From Isoetes taiwanensis (Eukaryota > Streptophyta > Lycopodiopsida > Isoetales > Isoetaceae): a stretch of 64,000 nt of DNA. Of the stretch, positions 11,628-21,520 are shown one piece after another (within the stretch, counting starts at the first letter, position 1; the number at the start of each line of letters is the position of its first letter). The translations under genes and the position numbers were made by a program. The notes under the pieces were generated by a model, which was not told where the DNA came from, did no database searches, and worked only from the letters and a program-made list of their open reading frames with translations. The stretch lies in the NCBI GenBank assembly GCA_021234155.1, contig JAJEKV010000014.1, positions 4,605,563 through 4,669,562 on the forward strand, written 5' to 3'.

Positions 11628-12611
11628 TTGAATAACGTTAACATGGTTTTTCTGTTGTTTGTGGCAGCTACCTCTCGCTTGCTCACTCCCCAGGAGGTCC
11701 CCTTGTTCCTTTCGACTTTGCCTTTGGTCTTTTCCTCCCGCGCCCCATCTACTCTCACGTTCCGCCGCTTTGTTGTTTGGTGCCGTCTACATGCTGTTTC
11801 CTATCTCCCTGCTTCTCCCTTTGTCGTTGCGGCATTTTTCACTTCTCTTCATCATTCTCATATATCGCCCTCGTCCATTACTTCGGCCTCCGCAGCCATA
11901 TCCTTCTTCCATCAAATTTTCAACCTTCCCTCTCCCGCCATTTTACCTTTACCGTCTTTGGCTCGTCAGCCCACCTCTCGTCGGGCCCGCCCCTCTCGTA
12001 CCTTTCTTCCTCTCCTGCCTCAGCATGTACGCTCTATTGTTCTCCACTTCGCGCATCCCACGGCTCCTTTTCCCTCATTGGCCCGCGCTGCTCTCGTCAT
12101 GCTTTCTTTTGCCGTTTTTTTGTGCATCTTCGAGGCCCTTGCCCTCAATTGGCGTGATCTTTCTTTTTCATTGTCTCACGTTGATGTTCTTATTCGCCAT
12201 TCTAAACGAGACCAACTTGCCCGCGGTCATACGATTTCCTTAGCTCACTTGCCGTCGCTCGCATGCCCCGTCACTATCCTTCAGCGCCTAATTTCCACCG
12301 GTTCTTATCATCTCCTCGATCCTCCGTCCGGCGGCCCTCTTTTTCGTTCCTCTCCTTCCTCTCTACGTCCCTTATCCTATCCGACTGCCCGTGCGTGGTG
12401 GAGGGAGTGTCTTCTCGCTATCGGCTTGGATCCATCCCAATATGGTACACATCCTGCTCGTCGTGGCGGGGCCTCGGCAGCTGCGGCTCGGGGGGTTCCA
12501 CATGATGCTGCCCGCACTCACGGTCGCTAGCGCTCCTGTTCTTCTCATTCTCGATACGTGCTTCGCGACCCAACTCAACACTTGGAGGTTTCGCGGCGAC
12601 TGGGCTTATAG
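11628..12611 (+). pseudogene. DIRS-like tyrosine recombinase, inactivated
   Basis: A 300-codon frame has an N-terminal SAM-like half (RRFVVWC, SITSASAAISFFHQ) and a C-terminal catalytic half (EALALNWRDL, HVDVLIRHSKRDQ, then YGTHPARRGGASAAA). The H and R of the second catalytic box are at 12450-12464. The catalytic Tyr (SRYVLRD) is at 12555-12557 but lies beyond a TAG at 12528-12530 placed where the family has HGRW. The position of the first catalytic Arg appears to be Cys (TGC, 12123-12125). The frame finally closes at 12609-12611. Normally the enzyme integrates the circular cDNA without target-site duplication. A CAG with polypyrimidine tract precedes the domain at about 11650-11668. Confidence 0.8.
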
Positions 12612-12634
12612 TTGAGGAAGTTCTCTGGTAGTCG

Positions 12635-12963
12635 GCCGGTTTTGTGTCTCTTGCGAGTCCCTTCCCAGAATAGCATCGATGCGAGTCATCGGATCGCCAT
12701 TCTGGGAAGGGACGAGCTCCTATATAAGGCCATTTCCTCTTTCGGACCGGTTATCGGCGTCTTCTCACAGCAGCTCTTCTCCTATTCTCGTTGCTTCCCT
12801 CCCTTCCCGCCCTGCTGCGTGGGGGCATGAGTCTTTTTTCATCTATGTTTCTTGTTCATGCACTCTTTGTTGTTCTTTCCCTTTGGGTGTTGCTATTATC
12901 ATGTTTTCTTTTCATCGGCATCATCAGCCGGTTTTGTGTCTCTTGCGAGTCCCTTCCCAGAAT
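12635..12963. repeat. Split direct repeat tail (B1-A2-B2) with stem and TATA box
   Basis: Identical 37-bp copies starting GCCGGTTTTGTG and ending CCTTCCCAGAAT lie at 12635-12671 and 12927-12963. Just inside B1, 12699-12716 is the reverse complement of its end (15 exact pairs), so a strong hairpin can form. A TATATAAG at 12721-12728 begins a likely promoter, consistent with the A2 block repeating the element's 5' promoter region. B1-A2-B2 order is as in PAT-type DIRS elements. Confidence 0.75.
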
Positions 12964-13590
12964 CTATTTCTTTGCTTCAATGTGCAACTATTAGGATTTA
13001 AATGATAAAAAAAATATTATTACATTGCAAATTAAAAGCTGGAGCAATTTTTCTATTGATGGATGTTCTGGTTGTGTTTTTTATGCTGGTTTATGCCAAA
13101 TATTGTTCTAGTGCAGATGCTACATTAAAATGGGGAAGATATGTAAAATACTGCTGTAATTAAGAGTTGTGGAAATGTAGATGATAAACAGCCTCTAAAT
13201 AAGCAGCCATATCAGCCTGTGTCATGTACTTGAAATGATGATGTGTATGAGTGCTTGTTTTGAACTATATCAAACTTGTTTCGAGAAGAGCGCACCATTT
13301 CCTCCTTTCTAGTTTCCTCACGGTTGCCTGCATGCTCCAAGCTGCTCAAAACTGTAATCACATCGTTTTCACTATTTTATTGGGATATTTGTCTATGTAT
13401 GTTGCAAGCCCAAAGGATTAGTTAAAAAATACAAGCTCTATACACCTTGCTAATAGGGCTTCATAGATGTGCCATGGCATCTAGAAAAGGGTATGTGATA
13501 TAAGAAGGCACTTTTCTTTGTTATAATTAATGTTTGCTTAATAATCATGTTCTGCTTTGAGAGAAAAAAAAATACTCTGTTGTGAACTTA
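12964..13590. other. Non-coding, nothing recognised
   Basis: AT-rich flank to the right of the DIRS-like element. It does not continue the LTR sequence that was cut at about 8247, so this insertion is not a simple clean disruption of that LTR. Confidence 0.45.
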
Positions 13591-13593
13591 ACG

Positions 13594-13880
13594 ACATCTT
13601 GCAGTGTGAAGTGCTCTATAACGATTTCTGTTATGTTAGTAATGTGATTTAACGACGTCATGTAGTGTGAAAGTAGTGTGAAGTGCTTTATAACGGTTTT
13701 CGTTAGGTTAGGTGTAACATAACCTAACGGTATCGTGCAGTGTGAAGTATTTTGTAACGGTTTCCATTAGGTTAGGTGTAACATAACCTAACGGTACCGT
13801 TCGGTGTGAAGTCTTTTGTTAACGGTTTCCGTTATGCTAATTTTTAATCTATTGGAAAGTGTGAAGTGAAATCTTATAGT
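13594..13880. repeat. Degenerate tandem array with internal hairpins
   Basis: Four or five units of about 65 bp, each starting GTGTGAAGT, then TAACGGTTT(T/C)CGTTA. The middle units contain the self-complementary GTTAGGTTAGGTGTAACATAAC(CTAAC). Confidence 0.7.
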
Positions 13881-13952
13881 TAGATTATCTTAACATAAAG
13901 GAGCATCCGTTAGATTAAAAATTTAACCTAACATAACGATCAGTTGGAATGG

Positions 13953-14660
13953 CCCTTATTAGGACATTGAGTTATTTTGGTAGAGGTTTGAGCCCCCGTA
14001 TTTCATATTCTAAAACCTTAGGAAAAGCGACATAGAAGCTCGATATTCCATCAAAATCTTAGGCAAACTCGTATTTCATATTTTAAAATCATAGCCGCCC
14101 CCAACCATAAATGACTCTAAGCGAAACGAGAGGTGCCAGGAGGCTCCAACATATGATCTAGGTCGTAGAATCGACGGATCCGACGATTGTGGTAGTCCAG
14201 GGTGCACCTCGTCTAGAATATGTACCACAATAACAGGGGGTTTCAGGGGGATTTGATATGGATGTAAAAATGACCATTCCTAAAAACATAGAGTATATCC
14301 CAAAAACAATTGAGTAGGTTGTTATAAAAAACAAATATAGATTTAAAATAAAAAATAATTACGTTAGCTCATTGGTTATGTTGGTCAAAGTACTCTTATT
14401 AGGATATTGAGTTATTTTGGTAGAGATTCGAGCCCCTGTATTTCATATTCCAAAACCTTAGGAAAAGTCGTATAGAAGCTCGATATTCCATCAAAACCTT
14501 AGGCAAACTCGTATTTCATACTTCAAAATCATAGCTGGCCCCAATTAGAAATGATCATAACCGAAACGAGAGGTGCCAGGAGCTCCAACATATGATCTGG
14601 GCCGTAAGATCGATGGATCCGGCGGTAAGTGCACCTCGTTTAGAATATGTACATATTCTA
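13953..14660. repeat. Direct duplication of a dispersed repeat
   Basis: Copies at about 13953-14220 and 14393-14650 share TTGAGTTATTTTGGTAGAG, TAGAAGCTCGATATTCCATC, GGCAAACTCGTATTTCATA, CGAAACGAGAGGTGCCAGGA and CTCCAACATATGATCT. The first copy ends in AATATGTACCACAATAACAGGGGG (from 14217), closely related to the terminal inverted repeat at 17905 and 20084. Confidence 0.75.
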
Positions 14661-14833
14661 AACGGTGCAGGTGCACCTCGACTTGTTACAAATGCTATCC
14701 ATCGATCTTACTACGGCGTCGATCATATGTTGGAGCTCCTGGCACCTCTCGTTTCGGTTATCATCATTTCTAATTGGGGCCAGCTATGATTTTGAAGTAT
14801 GAAATACGAGTTTGCCTAAGGTATTGATGGAAT
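14485..14833. repeat. Long inverted repeat (about 170-bp arms)
   Basis: The second copy of the preceding repeat is followed at once by its own reverse complement. 14485-14654 (ATTCCATCAA ... GAATATGTAC) pairs with 14655-14833 (ATATTCTAAAC ... TTGATGGAAT). Identity between arms is high with a few mismatches and almost no loop. A transcript across it would form a long double-stranded RNA. Confidence 0.85.
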
Positions 14834-15956
14834 TTTTACAACATAATCAATATTTGTTGCATTGCATCACATCGCATGGCTTCTACAACATGCAATTCCT
14901 TAAATGCTCATGAACAAACTTAAAACATCTCTGTCCAATCTTCATGATTTTGCCACTTGTTGTTTTAATGATTTGCATAATGGTTTGTTTACCCCCACAA
15001 AATAGGATCTTTGTTCTTTGTTAGTCTTTCTCATTCAACTCAATTTATCAAATGTTTGTTGAAAATAATTGTTTTCAAGGGAAGTTTTGTATAATTTCTA
15101 GCTAAAAACAACCAAAGCCCCTTTCTAGCTAAATCTTAAGATTTTTAGAGGAATCTTTCAAATGCATTTCTTAAATTAGTGCATTTCAATTTAAACATTG
15201 TTAAGAACTTGAGGGAGACAATTGACTAGGATGGTAAGAAATCTTTGCCATGATGCTTTTGGTGAGAGGCTGAAGTGAGTGGCATTAGGATCTGATGCTA
15301 CTCAAATAATGCAACAATCTTCTTACACCTGAAAGGGCTTTAGCTATGCACCATTTGTGAGAAGGTATAATTCGTGCGTACAACACCTTCTTAGCTTCAT
15401 AACTTCCACGAGCACGAAGATACCTAAACTGGATTCCTGTACATATTGAAATACATGAACTACATTCTCAGAAATCAATTAGCAAAACAAACAATCCCCA
15501 TTACCTCAAACCATGTTGGTTCAAGCAGAAGGTTAGCTTGCCAGGACGCCAACGAGGCAAAACCCTGAATTAAAATTTACAAACAAGATGAGAAACTGCA
15601 TTGCTTATATTCAAAATAGTTGTGTGGAAACTACCTGTATTTGAAGTCATGAGTCCTGTCATCACAAAAAGACCATTCACATGGACATGAAGAACTGCAA
15701 ATCCAAACTAACTGCCTATATGGTACCCTCAGTAGCTAGCCTAACTGTGGTGGAGATGATGAAATAAAGGAAGGAACATCTGCTTTTGACTTAGAACTAC
15801 ATCCTTCCTGAAATGAACCTTCACTACTGTTAACATGGACCATCTCATTAGCTTATATACCTCCTAGAATAATGCATCGTGCTGCCAAAGAAATAGATGC
15901 TAGAATTGGAAAAGTTCTTTCATGTGTTTCATTTTCATCACCACTCTTTATATTCA
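14834..15956. other. Non-coding, nothing recognised
   Basis: AT-rich sequence without open frames of note or repeat structure that I can identify. Confidence 0.45.
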
Positions 15957-16460
15957 TTTTTTTTTTTTTAATATAACAATCACCAGACAACTACCATTAA
16001 CATTTTTAATACAAACCATTGCATTTAACACATTTTAATTAAAATCCCCCTTAAACCCCCTTTGGTTTGGGTGCATATTCACACGGGGGGTTACTCCGGG
16101 CATCGAGAGCTGTCGGATGGGCATATTTGCCCTTTATTCCTTCATCTTGACCGTACATAGCGATCCTCGTTTGTGGGGTATGCATGTACAAGTTTTTGTA
16201 TACTGTATATTGAGATTTGTAAAATACTATAAGGTTTGAGAGAATGTACTTAATGGTGTTAATTTTGTACATGTATTGTAAATGTATTTTTGGGGCTCTC
16301 GCTGCCCTACGTAACCCCCGTGTGAATATGCACCCAAACCAAAGGGGGTTTAAGGGGGATTTTAATTAAAATGTGTTAAATGCAATGGTTTGTATTAAAA
16401 ATGTTAATGGTAGTTGTCTGTTGATTGTTATATTAAAAAAAAAAATTGGGCCCTTCGGGC
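15957..16460. mobile_element. MITE-like element, copy 1 (about 135-bp TIRs)
   Basis: 15957-16091 and 16309-16445 are inverted repeats with about one mismatch and one indel, both containing CCCCCTTTGGTTTGGGTGCA and GTGTGAATATGCACCCAAAC in opposite sense. The 217-bp centre has no coding capacity. The right side runs into GGGCCCTTCGGGCCC at about 16448-16462, a palindrome also found at the end of copy 2. Confidence 0.8.
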
Positions 16461-16919
16461 CCTAACTAACGCAAACATAGATAAATGTTATGGGCCTAAA
16501 TATTAATTACTATAAAGCACAAAAACATCAAGACAAACAAATTGTTCCCATTGCCACTAGTCCAAGAGAATCAACTGTCAAAATAAATACCCCCTTCTGC
16601 TAGTGCATATGGTAACATGTGCTGGTATCAATGCAAGCCTGTTTTGCCATGGCAAGCATTCATAAAGCATATGGCATATGTAAAACAAATTTAATTCCAC
16701 AAAGAGGGAGCATCAATACAAAAGAAATGGCAATCATAACGGCATTGGCATCCACAAATAAGAATATTCATAGGATCAAAAACAAGATATGATTTATAAT
16801 CATCCCCGAGCTGCCAAGATTGCAAATTCTTCTTTGGAAAAACCACATTATGGCATTATCCCTGTTATAATGCTACATATTGTCTCTCAATGCATTAGAA
16901 CTACTGTTGCCAAAACCAA

Positions 16920-17830
16920 GCTTGTTCAACCATCCGCCGCTTCCCCATTTGAAATCAAATAATAACAGTTGCGTCATCCAAACTGCCACATTTACCATAC
17001 ATCTGAATGAGCAGGTTCCTAATAAAAAGACTACTCCGTAAACCACTTCTATTAATGTGTTTCGCCCTCGATAAAGCCTTGGCACGGCCACAACTTCTCA
17101 ATAAATAAGAATAACCCGGAGGCATCATTGTAAAATTCTTGTTCATCTAGAAAATCCACTGCCTCTTTAAGCCTACCTTGCCTACAAAAGTTGGCAATAA
17201 ACTCCTTGATCTTCTGTCTAGCCCTTGCATCATCGGAATTAGCTACCATGGATTGTATCTGAGGTTCTAGCTCTTCTGAAACGAAATAAAACAATACATC
17301 GCAAATGCTTCATAGCAGTCTCGCAAAATTCCACAAGCTAAGGAAATTGTTGGATTCCACAATGAAAGTAACGCATTAAGGGAGGGCAAAATTAATAATG
17401 ATGCCGCGAAGACATAAGAATACACCGCCAACAAGACCGATAATTGCATAGGACTTACTTGTTCAACAGAAAAAAGGGAACCATGAAAATAACACCAAGC
17501 ATCCATTTACGCTCCGCAAAACATTGGAAATATAGAAATGTTGGAAGATGCCTTGGACAAAGATCATTTATAGCCGCTTATAAGCGTAAAAAAAAGCTCT
17601 AACCTCGGGCTTTTTATACGATGTGAGATGATCAAGATCAAGAAACTTGAAAGTGACAACGCAACAAGAACGAAAATGCCGAAGAAAAACTTGGCGCTTA
17701 AAAGCCAGAAGACCAGGCTATTCAGGGTCAAAACATCTTACCTCAAAGATCTCTGAATCCGTTGATGACAAACGATTACAAAGGATTGATGACAACCCAT
17801 CATCTCTTATGTGGAAATAACAAAAATTCA
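16920..17830 (-). pseudogene. PPR-type gene remnant with possible 5' exons
   Basis: On the minus strand 17275-16955 encodes IKEFIANFCRQGRLKEAVDFL, then after a frame change near 17120, YSYLLRSCGRAKAL and FIRNLLIQMYGKCGSLDDA. This is the layout of the N-terminal repeats of plant PPR proteins (organellar RNA-binding factors), where N-LL-x-MYGKCGSL-DA is typical. A stop follows at TVII*, so only about two repeats survive. The segment is preceded by a good acceptor (TTTATTTCGTTTCAG ending 17276). Further upstream are donors CAA/GTAAGT (17458) and GAG/GTAAGA (17741), suggesting two earlier, perhaps untranslated, exons. Frameshift and truncation argue for a pseudogene. Confidence 0.5.
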
Positions 17831-18055
17831 AGCCACTGATTGAGATTGCTGGAGCTGGAAGAGGTTAAGAACAGAGGTTAAGAGGTTGATTGGGCCCAGA
17901 AGCAAATATGTAGCATAATAACAGGGGGTTTTTTTTGTGTTTTTGTACGCTTTTCACTAAGGTTTTCCTATGATTTCGTGATGTATTCAAATGGATGTAC
18001 TAATGCGTACATCTAGAGTGCACCATTTCTGAGCCATTGTTTTTAGCCTTTTTTT

Positions 18056-18178
18056 TCCAATGGTCAACAACCAATGGCTCACAACAAAAGCCCTTTTTTT
18101 TGCGTGTGGTGCATAATGGTCAACAACCAATGGCTCACAACAAAAGCCCTCTTTTTGTGTGTGTGATGCATAATGGAC
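18056..18178. repeat. Tandem duplication, about 60-bp unit
   Basis: Two copies of AATGGTCAACAACCAATGGC ... ACAAAAGCCC...TTTTTGTGTG...GCATAATGG. Open frames through it on both strands are repeat artefacts. Confidence 0.8.
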
Positions 18179-18808
18179 ACATGAAGGGCTTGAAGGGCGC
18201 ATGCAATGCAGTTTCCCCGCCGGCAACACATTTCTTATCATAACGCTTGATCCAGAGCTCTGTTTGAGATGATTTTTATTGCGTTGGAAAGCTCTCTCCG
18301 AGATCTTTTTGATAGTGTATGATATGGATATGTTTGGTTAAGTTATCTATGCTAAAACAGCAATTTTTCGGCCGGGTTTGGTAGGCTTTCACATCCTACC
18401 AGCTGATTAATACAGGATTGCGCTATTGGATATTGTTTTATGGCTCATTCCGAATGAAGCTTGCAAAAAATTACCATGCATTTTTAGATTTTGAGGCAGT
18501 TATTAAGCAAATTCCAAGGCTTCTAGATCCTTGTGCTAACAAGCAGAAAAGTTTCCCACTTTGGTTTCTCACCACAAGAATCCATGGAGGCCAAAGGCTG
18601 CTGTTAAATTCCAGTTGAAAAATGTTTGTGTATGGGTGTTGCAAACTTTATGACTTTCAGAATAATGGGATCAATCTGCTCTATCTTTATGGTAACTTTT
18701 ATTTATGTTCTATTTGTTTTATTGTGATGAAATTCAAAAGCTACAGGTGATAAAGCCTCAAATGAATTCTAGTTTTTTTCTGGTTTAAATTCTAAAATTT
18801 TTGTCACA

Positions 18809-19262
18809 CTGGGGGGTGACGTCCCTAAGGCCCCGAAGGGGCCAAAAAAAAAATTTTGCAACACAAACCATTAACATCCAACATATAAAAATTAAATCCC
18901 CCAACACATAACAACCATTGACATAACCAACCAACACATAACTACCATTGACATTAATTAACACAACCATTGGGTCTAACACATTTAAATTAAAATCCCC
19001 CTTAAACCCCCTTTGGTTTGGGTGCATATTCACACGGGGGGTGACGTAGGGCAGCGAGAGCCCTCATAATTATATTTTGCACGTACAAAATCGACACCAT
19101 ATAGTATTCCGCTTGAAATCTTATAGTATTTTGCGAATCTTATTATACAGTATAGCAAATTTTGTACTTGCATACCCCACAAACGAGGAACTTTACGTAC
19201 GGTGTAGATTAAGGAATAAGGGGTGAACATGCCTATCCAACAGCTCTTGTTGCCAGAAGCCA
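18809..19262. mobile_element. MITE-like element, copy 2 (inverted relative to copy 1)
   Basis: Its sequence is the reverse-oriented counterpart of the centre and one arm of copy 1: shared CACACGGGGGGT, CGTAGGGCAGCGAGAGCC, TACCCCACAAACGAGGA and AGGAATAAG(G)GG. The outer end shows GGGGGGTGACGTCCCTAAGG followed by the palindrome GGCCCCGAAGGGGCC and an A-run. The opposite arm is missing or degraded. Confidence 0.7.
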
Positions 19263-20383
19263 CAAAAAGAACAGGCCAGTTGAGCTAGTTTTAGGCAAAA
19301 AAATCCTGCAAATTTTTGAACGTGGAACCTTGATTGATCACTGAATCCCAGAGGAAGAATCGAACCTGAAAAAGCCGATTTTTGCAAGCAACCTCAGGAC
19401 GGATTTGTTGAGTCGAATTGAATGGTCATGCAAGTACAGATCCAAACAACACCCAAGCGGGCATAAAACCCCGAAAACAAACTACATTAGGCCCGGCATG
19501 GAAAGATCGCGGAGAATCGCCCGTGTTAATGTTTATGTAATCATGTGGAAATCTCGCCTGATACTCTTCCCTTCGAGTTCAAGGCACTGGAAGTGGCACT
19601 GAAGATAATAATAATTTTTTTCATTAGGTTTTCCATCCTCATGTGCGTTGTATGCTGATCAAAGCACAGACAAAACTGCAATGAAGAACCTCTGAGATAG
19701 GTCGTCTCTAAGGAGCCCCAGCAATCCAAACCTTGCTGCATAGTCGAATTTCGACAGCATCGTTGCTGCTTTGCCTTATGCCTGCAGAACCAGGAGAAAC
19801 CTAAATGGCTTCAGCTAACCCTAAAGTAACAGGGCTCGAGCCCTGCATGCACACCAGTTTTAAATAAATCATAAAAGAAGGGGTAAATTTTAAATAAATC
19901 ATAGAAATAAAAATAAAAAGGGGTAAACCATTGAAGATATGGATTTTAAGAAATAAAATACGCGGCGCACTCTAGAAATACTGATTAGCATGGCTCGCGC
20001 AATACGCCCATCAAATCATATAAAAACCATAGCAAAAACCGTACAGAAATACAAAAAAAACCCCCTGTTATTATGCTACATATTGCCACCCGTTTTATCT
20101 CCACTAATTAATTTTGTAGCTTTTGCTGAGCTTTTGCATGTGCCTCAGCTTTTTGTTGTACTAATGATGTCACAAACCTCAAAGGATGTAGCTCTAGAGG
20201 TTGCAGAAGAATTTAACAGAGTGAAATATTTGTATGAAAAGTTCTACTTAAAAAAAGCAATGATATAGCAAGTTAAAAATGCAATTAAAGATTATAAAAC
20301 ATACCTTAATACTCTCAATGGTATTAAGCAAGCTTGGAGAGATGTGTTAATCTAGAAATGCTCTTAAGCGCAACAAACCAAAC

Positions 20384-20530
20384 CTAGGACAAAAGTTTAT
20401 CAAAAGTTGCCCTAGTATGGGGCACCTTAACATATGGAACTTCCCAAACAGATGAATGGTCAATACCTCCATCTGCAAAACAACATTCTCCACAGTTTGG
20501 ATGTCGCATCCGAAGGTTGTGATGATGATG
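20384..20530 (-). pseudogene. Possible LINE zinc-finger fragment
   Basis: Minus-strand frame with HPNCGECC then GGIDHSSVWEVPYVKV. It resembles the C-x2-C ... I-(D/E)-H-x-x-W-x-C-P block after LINE reverse transcriptases, but the last Cys is Val. Weak call. Confidence 0.25.
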
Positions 20531-21181
20531 TGCCGACGCCATCAAGCTCACTGTCTGAAGCAATTCCTGCCTGCGAAGCAACAACATCGAGAGATTTTAG
20601 CATTTTCTCTTCACATTCTTCCACATGCAAAAAAGTATTTTACCATCTATACCCTTGCCTGACTTGTATGGAGTAGGCTAATAGTAGGTGGCTGCATCAT
20701 GAGCAATATTTTCAATTGCACAAGAAGTATTATCTCTAGTAGAGGAAGATACCTTCGAATATGCTAATTAAGCATGGACGTTTTGCAAAGAATTGAGTTG
20801 TCATACTGTAGGAAGCACAAATGGAAGGAATTATGGAACATATTCTGCAAAAGCAAACTCCCTAAGGACAGAAAAATCCAAGCTTTCAATGAGAATGCTT
20901 TATCTGGAGTTCAAGTTGGCATCTGATTCTCAATGATATCATCAAACACAAGACGTCTTCAGAACATGAATTACGTTAAAGGCACTCCAATGATTAGATA
21001 CTGCCGCTGTGGTAACTATTGGGAAATGCAATTATTCTTGCAAAAAAATCTGATACATGGAAATCTATAAAACTAAACCATGATGTTAGATATCTAATGC
21101 TCAACGAACCTAAGAAATAATCATCCAAAGAATTGTTAATAACTAGTTCATATGTGCAAGGGAGAAATAAGATAAAATACT

Positions 21182-21520
21182 GTGGCTTGGTTACTGTGGC
21201 TCATTTGGAAGCGGCGATGCCTGAAGGTGTTCGGGAATGAGGAGGTGCAGCCTGGGGTGTTGATCCCGCAATTGAGGTACAAATTATATCTTTCCTACTT
21301 GGCGTGCCCTCGTAAGGCACAGTTCAAGGCAGCTGTATGGGAGAAGACCCTTCTCATTGTAGACAGCTTTGGCAGGTTTGTTTCTTGACTCGTAGGTAGG
21401 TATGCGTGCCATTTGGGTGCTCGCCCGAGTGTGGGCAGGGGCACCCTAGTATCGCTCTTCTTGTACTTATTATATATTAATTAACTGATCCTTCAAAAAA
21501 ATAAAATAAAAAATAAGATA
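21182..21520 (+). mobile_element. LINE 3' end remnant
   Basis: The frame at 21182-21388 (WLLWLIWKRRCLKVFGNE and a basic/hydrophobic tail) resembles the segment that follows the zinc finger in plant LINE ORF2 proteins (LxLWxIWxxRNxxxF). About 110 bases after its TGA the sequence enters an A-rich tract (TTCAAAAAAATAAAATAAAA at about 21490), as at a LINE 3' terminus. Confidence 0.45.

Larger units (their letters stand above)
8248..12963 (+). mobile_element. DIRS/PAT-like tyrosine-recombinase retroelement (decayed)
   Basis: In order the element holds an ORF1 with coiled coil and CCHC zinc knuckle, a DIRS-type reverse transcriptase with RNase H, and a tyrosine recombinase. It ends in two identical 37-bp repeats around a 255-bp TATA-containing block. 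This protein set, with recombinase instead of integrase and no LTRs, is the hallmark of DIRS-order elements; the B1-A2-B2 tail matches the split direct repeats of the PAT branch. The left end (about 8248) is set by where the older LTR similarity stops; I did not find the expected upstream A1 copy, so the 5' end is probably truncated. Stops and Arg-to-Cys changes show it is inactive. Confidence 0.85.
17905..20084. mobile_element. 2.2-kb TIR element, non-autonomous
   Basis: 17905-17948 and 20041-20084 are inverted repeats of 44 bp with two mismatches (AATATGTAGCATAATAACAG then GGGGGTTTTTTTTGT). Nothing between them resembles a transposase. The interior holds a tandem duplication (18060) and an inserted MITE (18809). 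No clear target-site duplication is visible, so the superfamily is undetermined. Confidence 0.7.

Noticed and set aside
17987-18241. Overlapping 84- and 68-codon ORFs
   Set aside because: Both are produced by a tandem duplication and have internally repeated translations.
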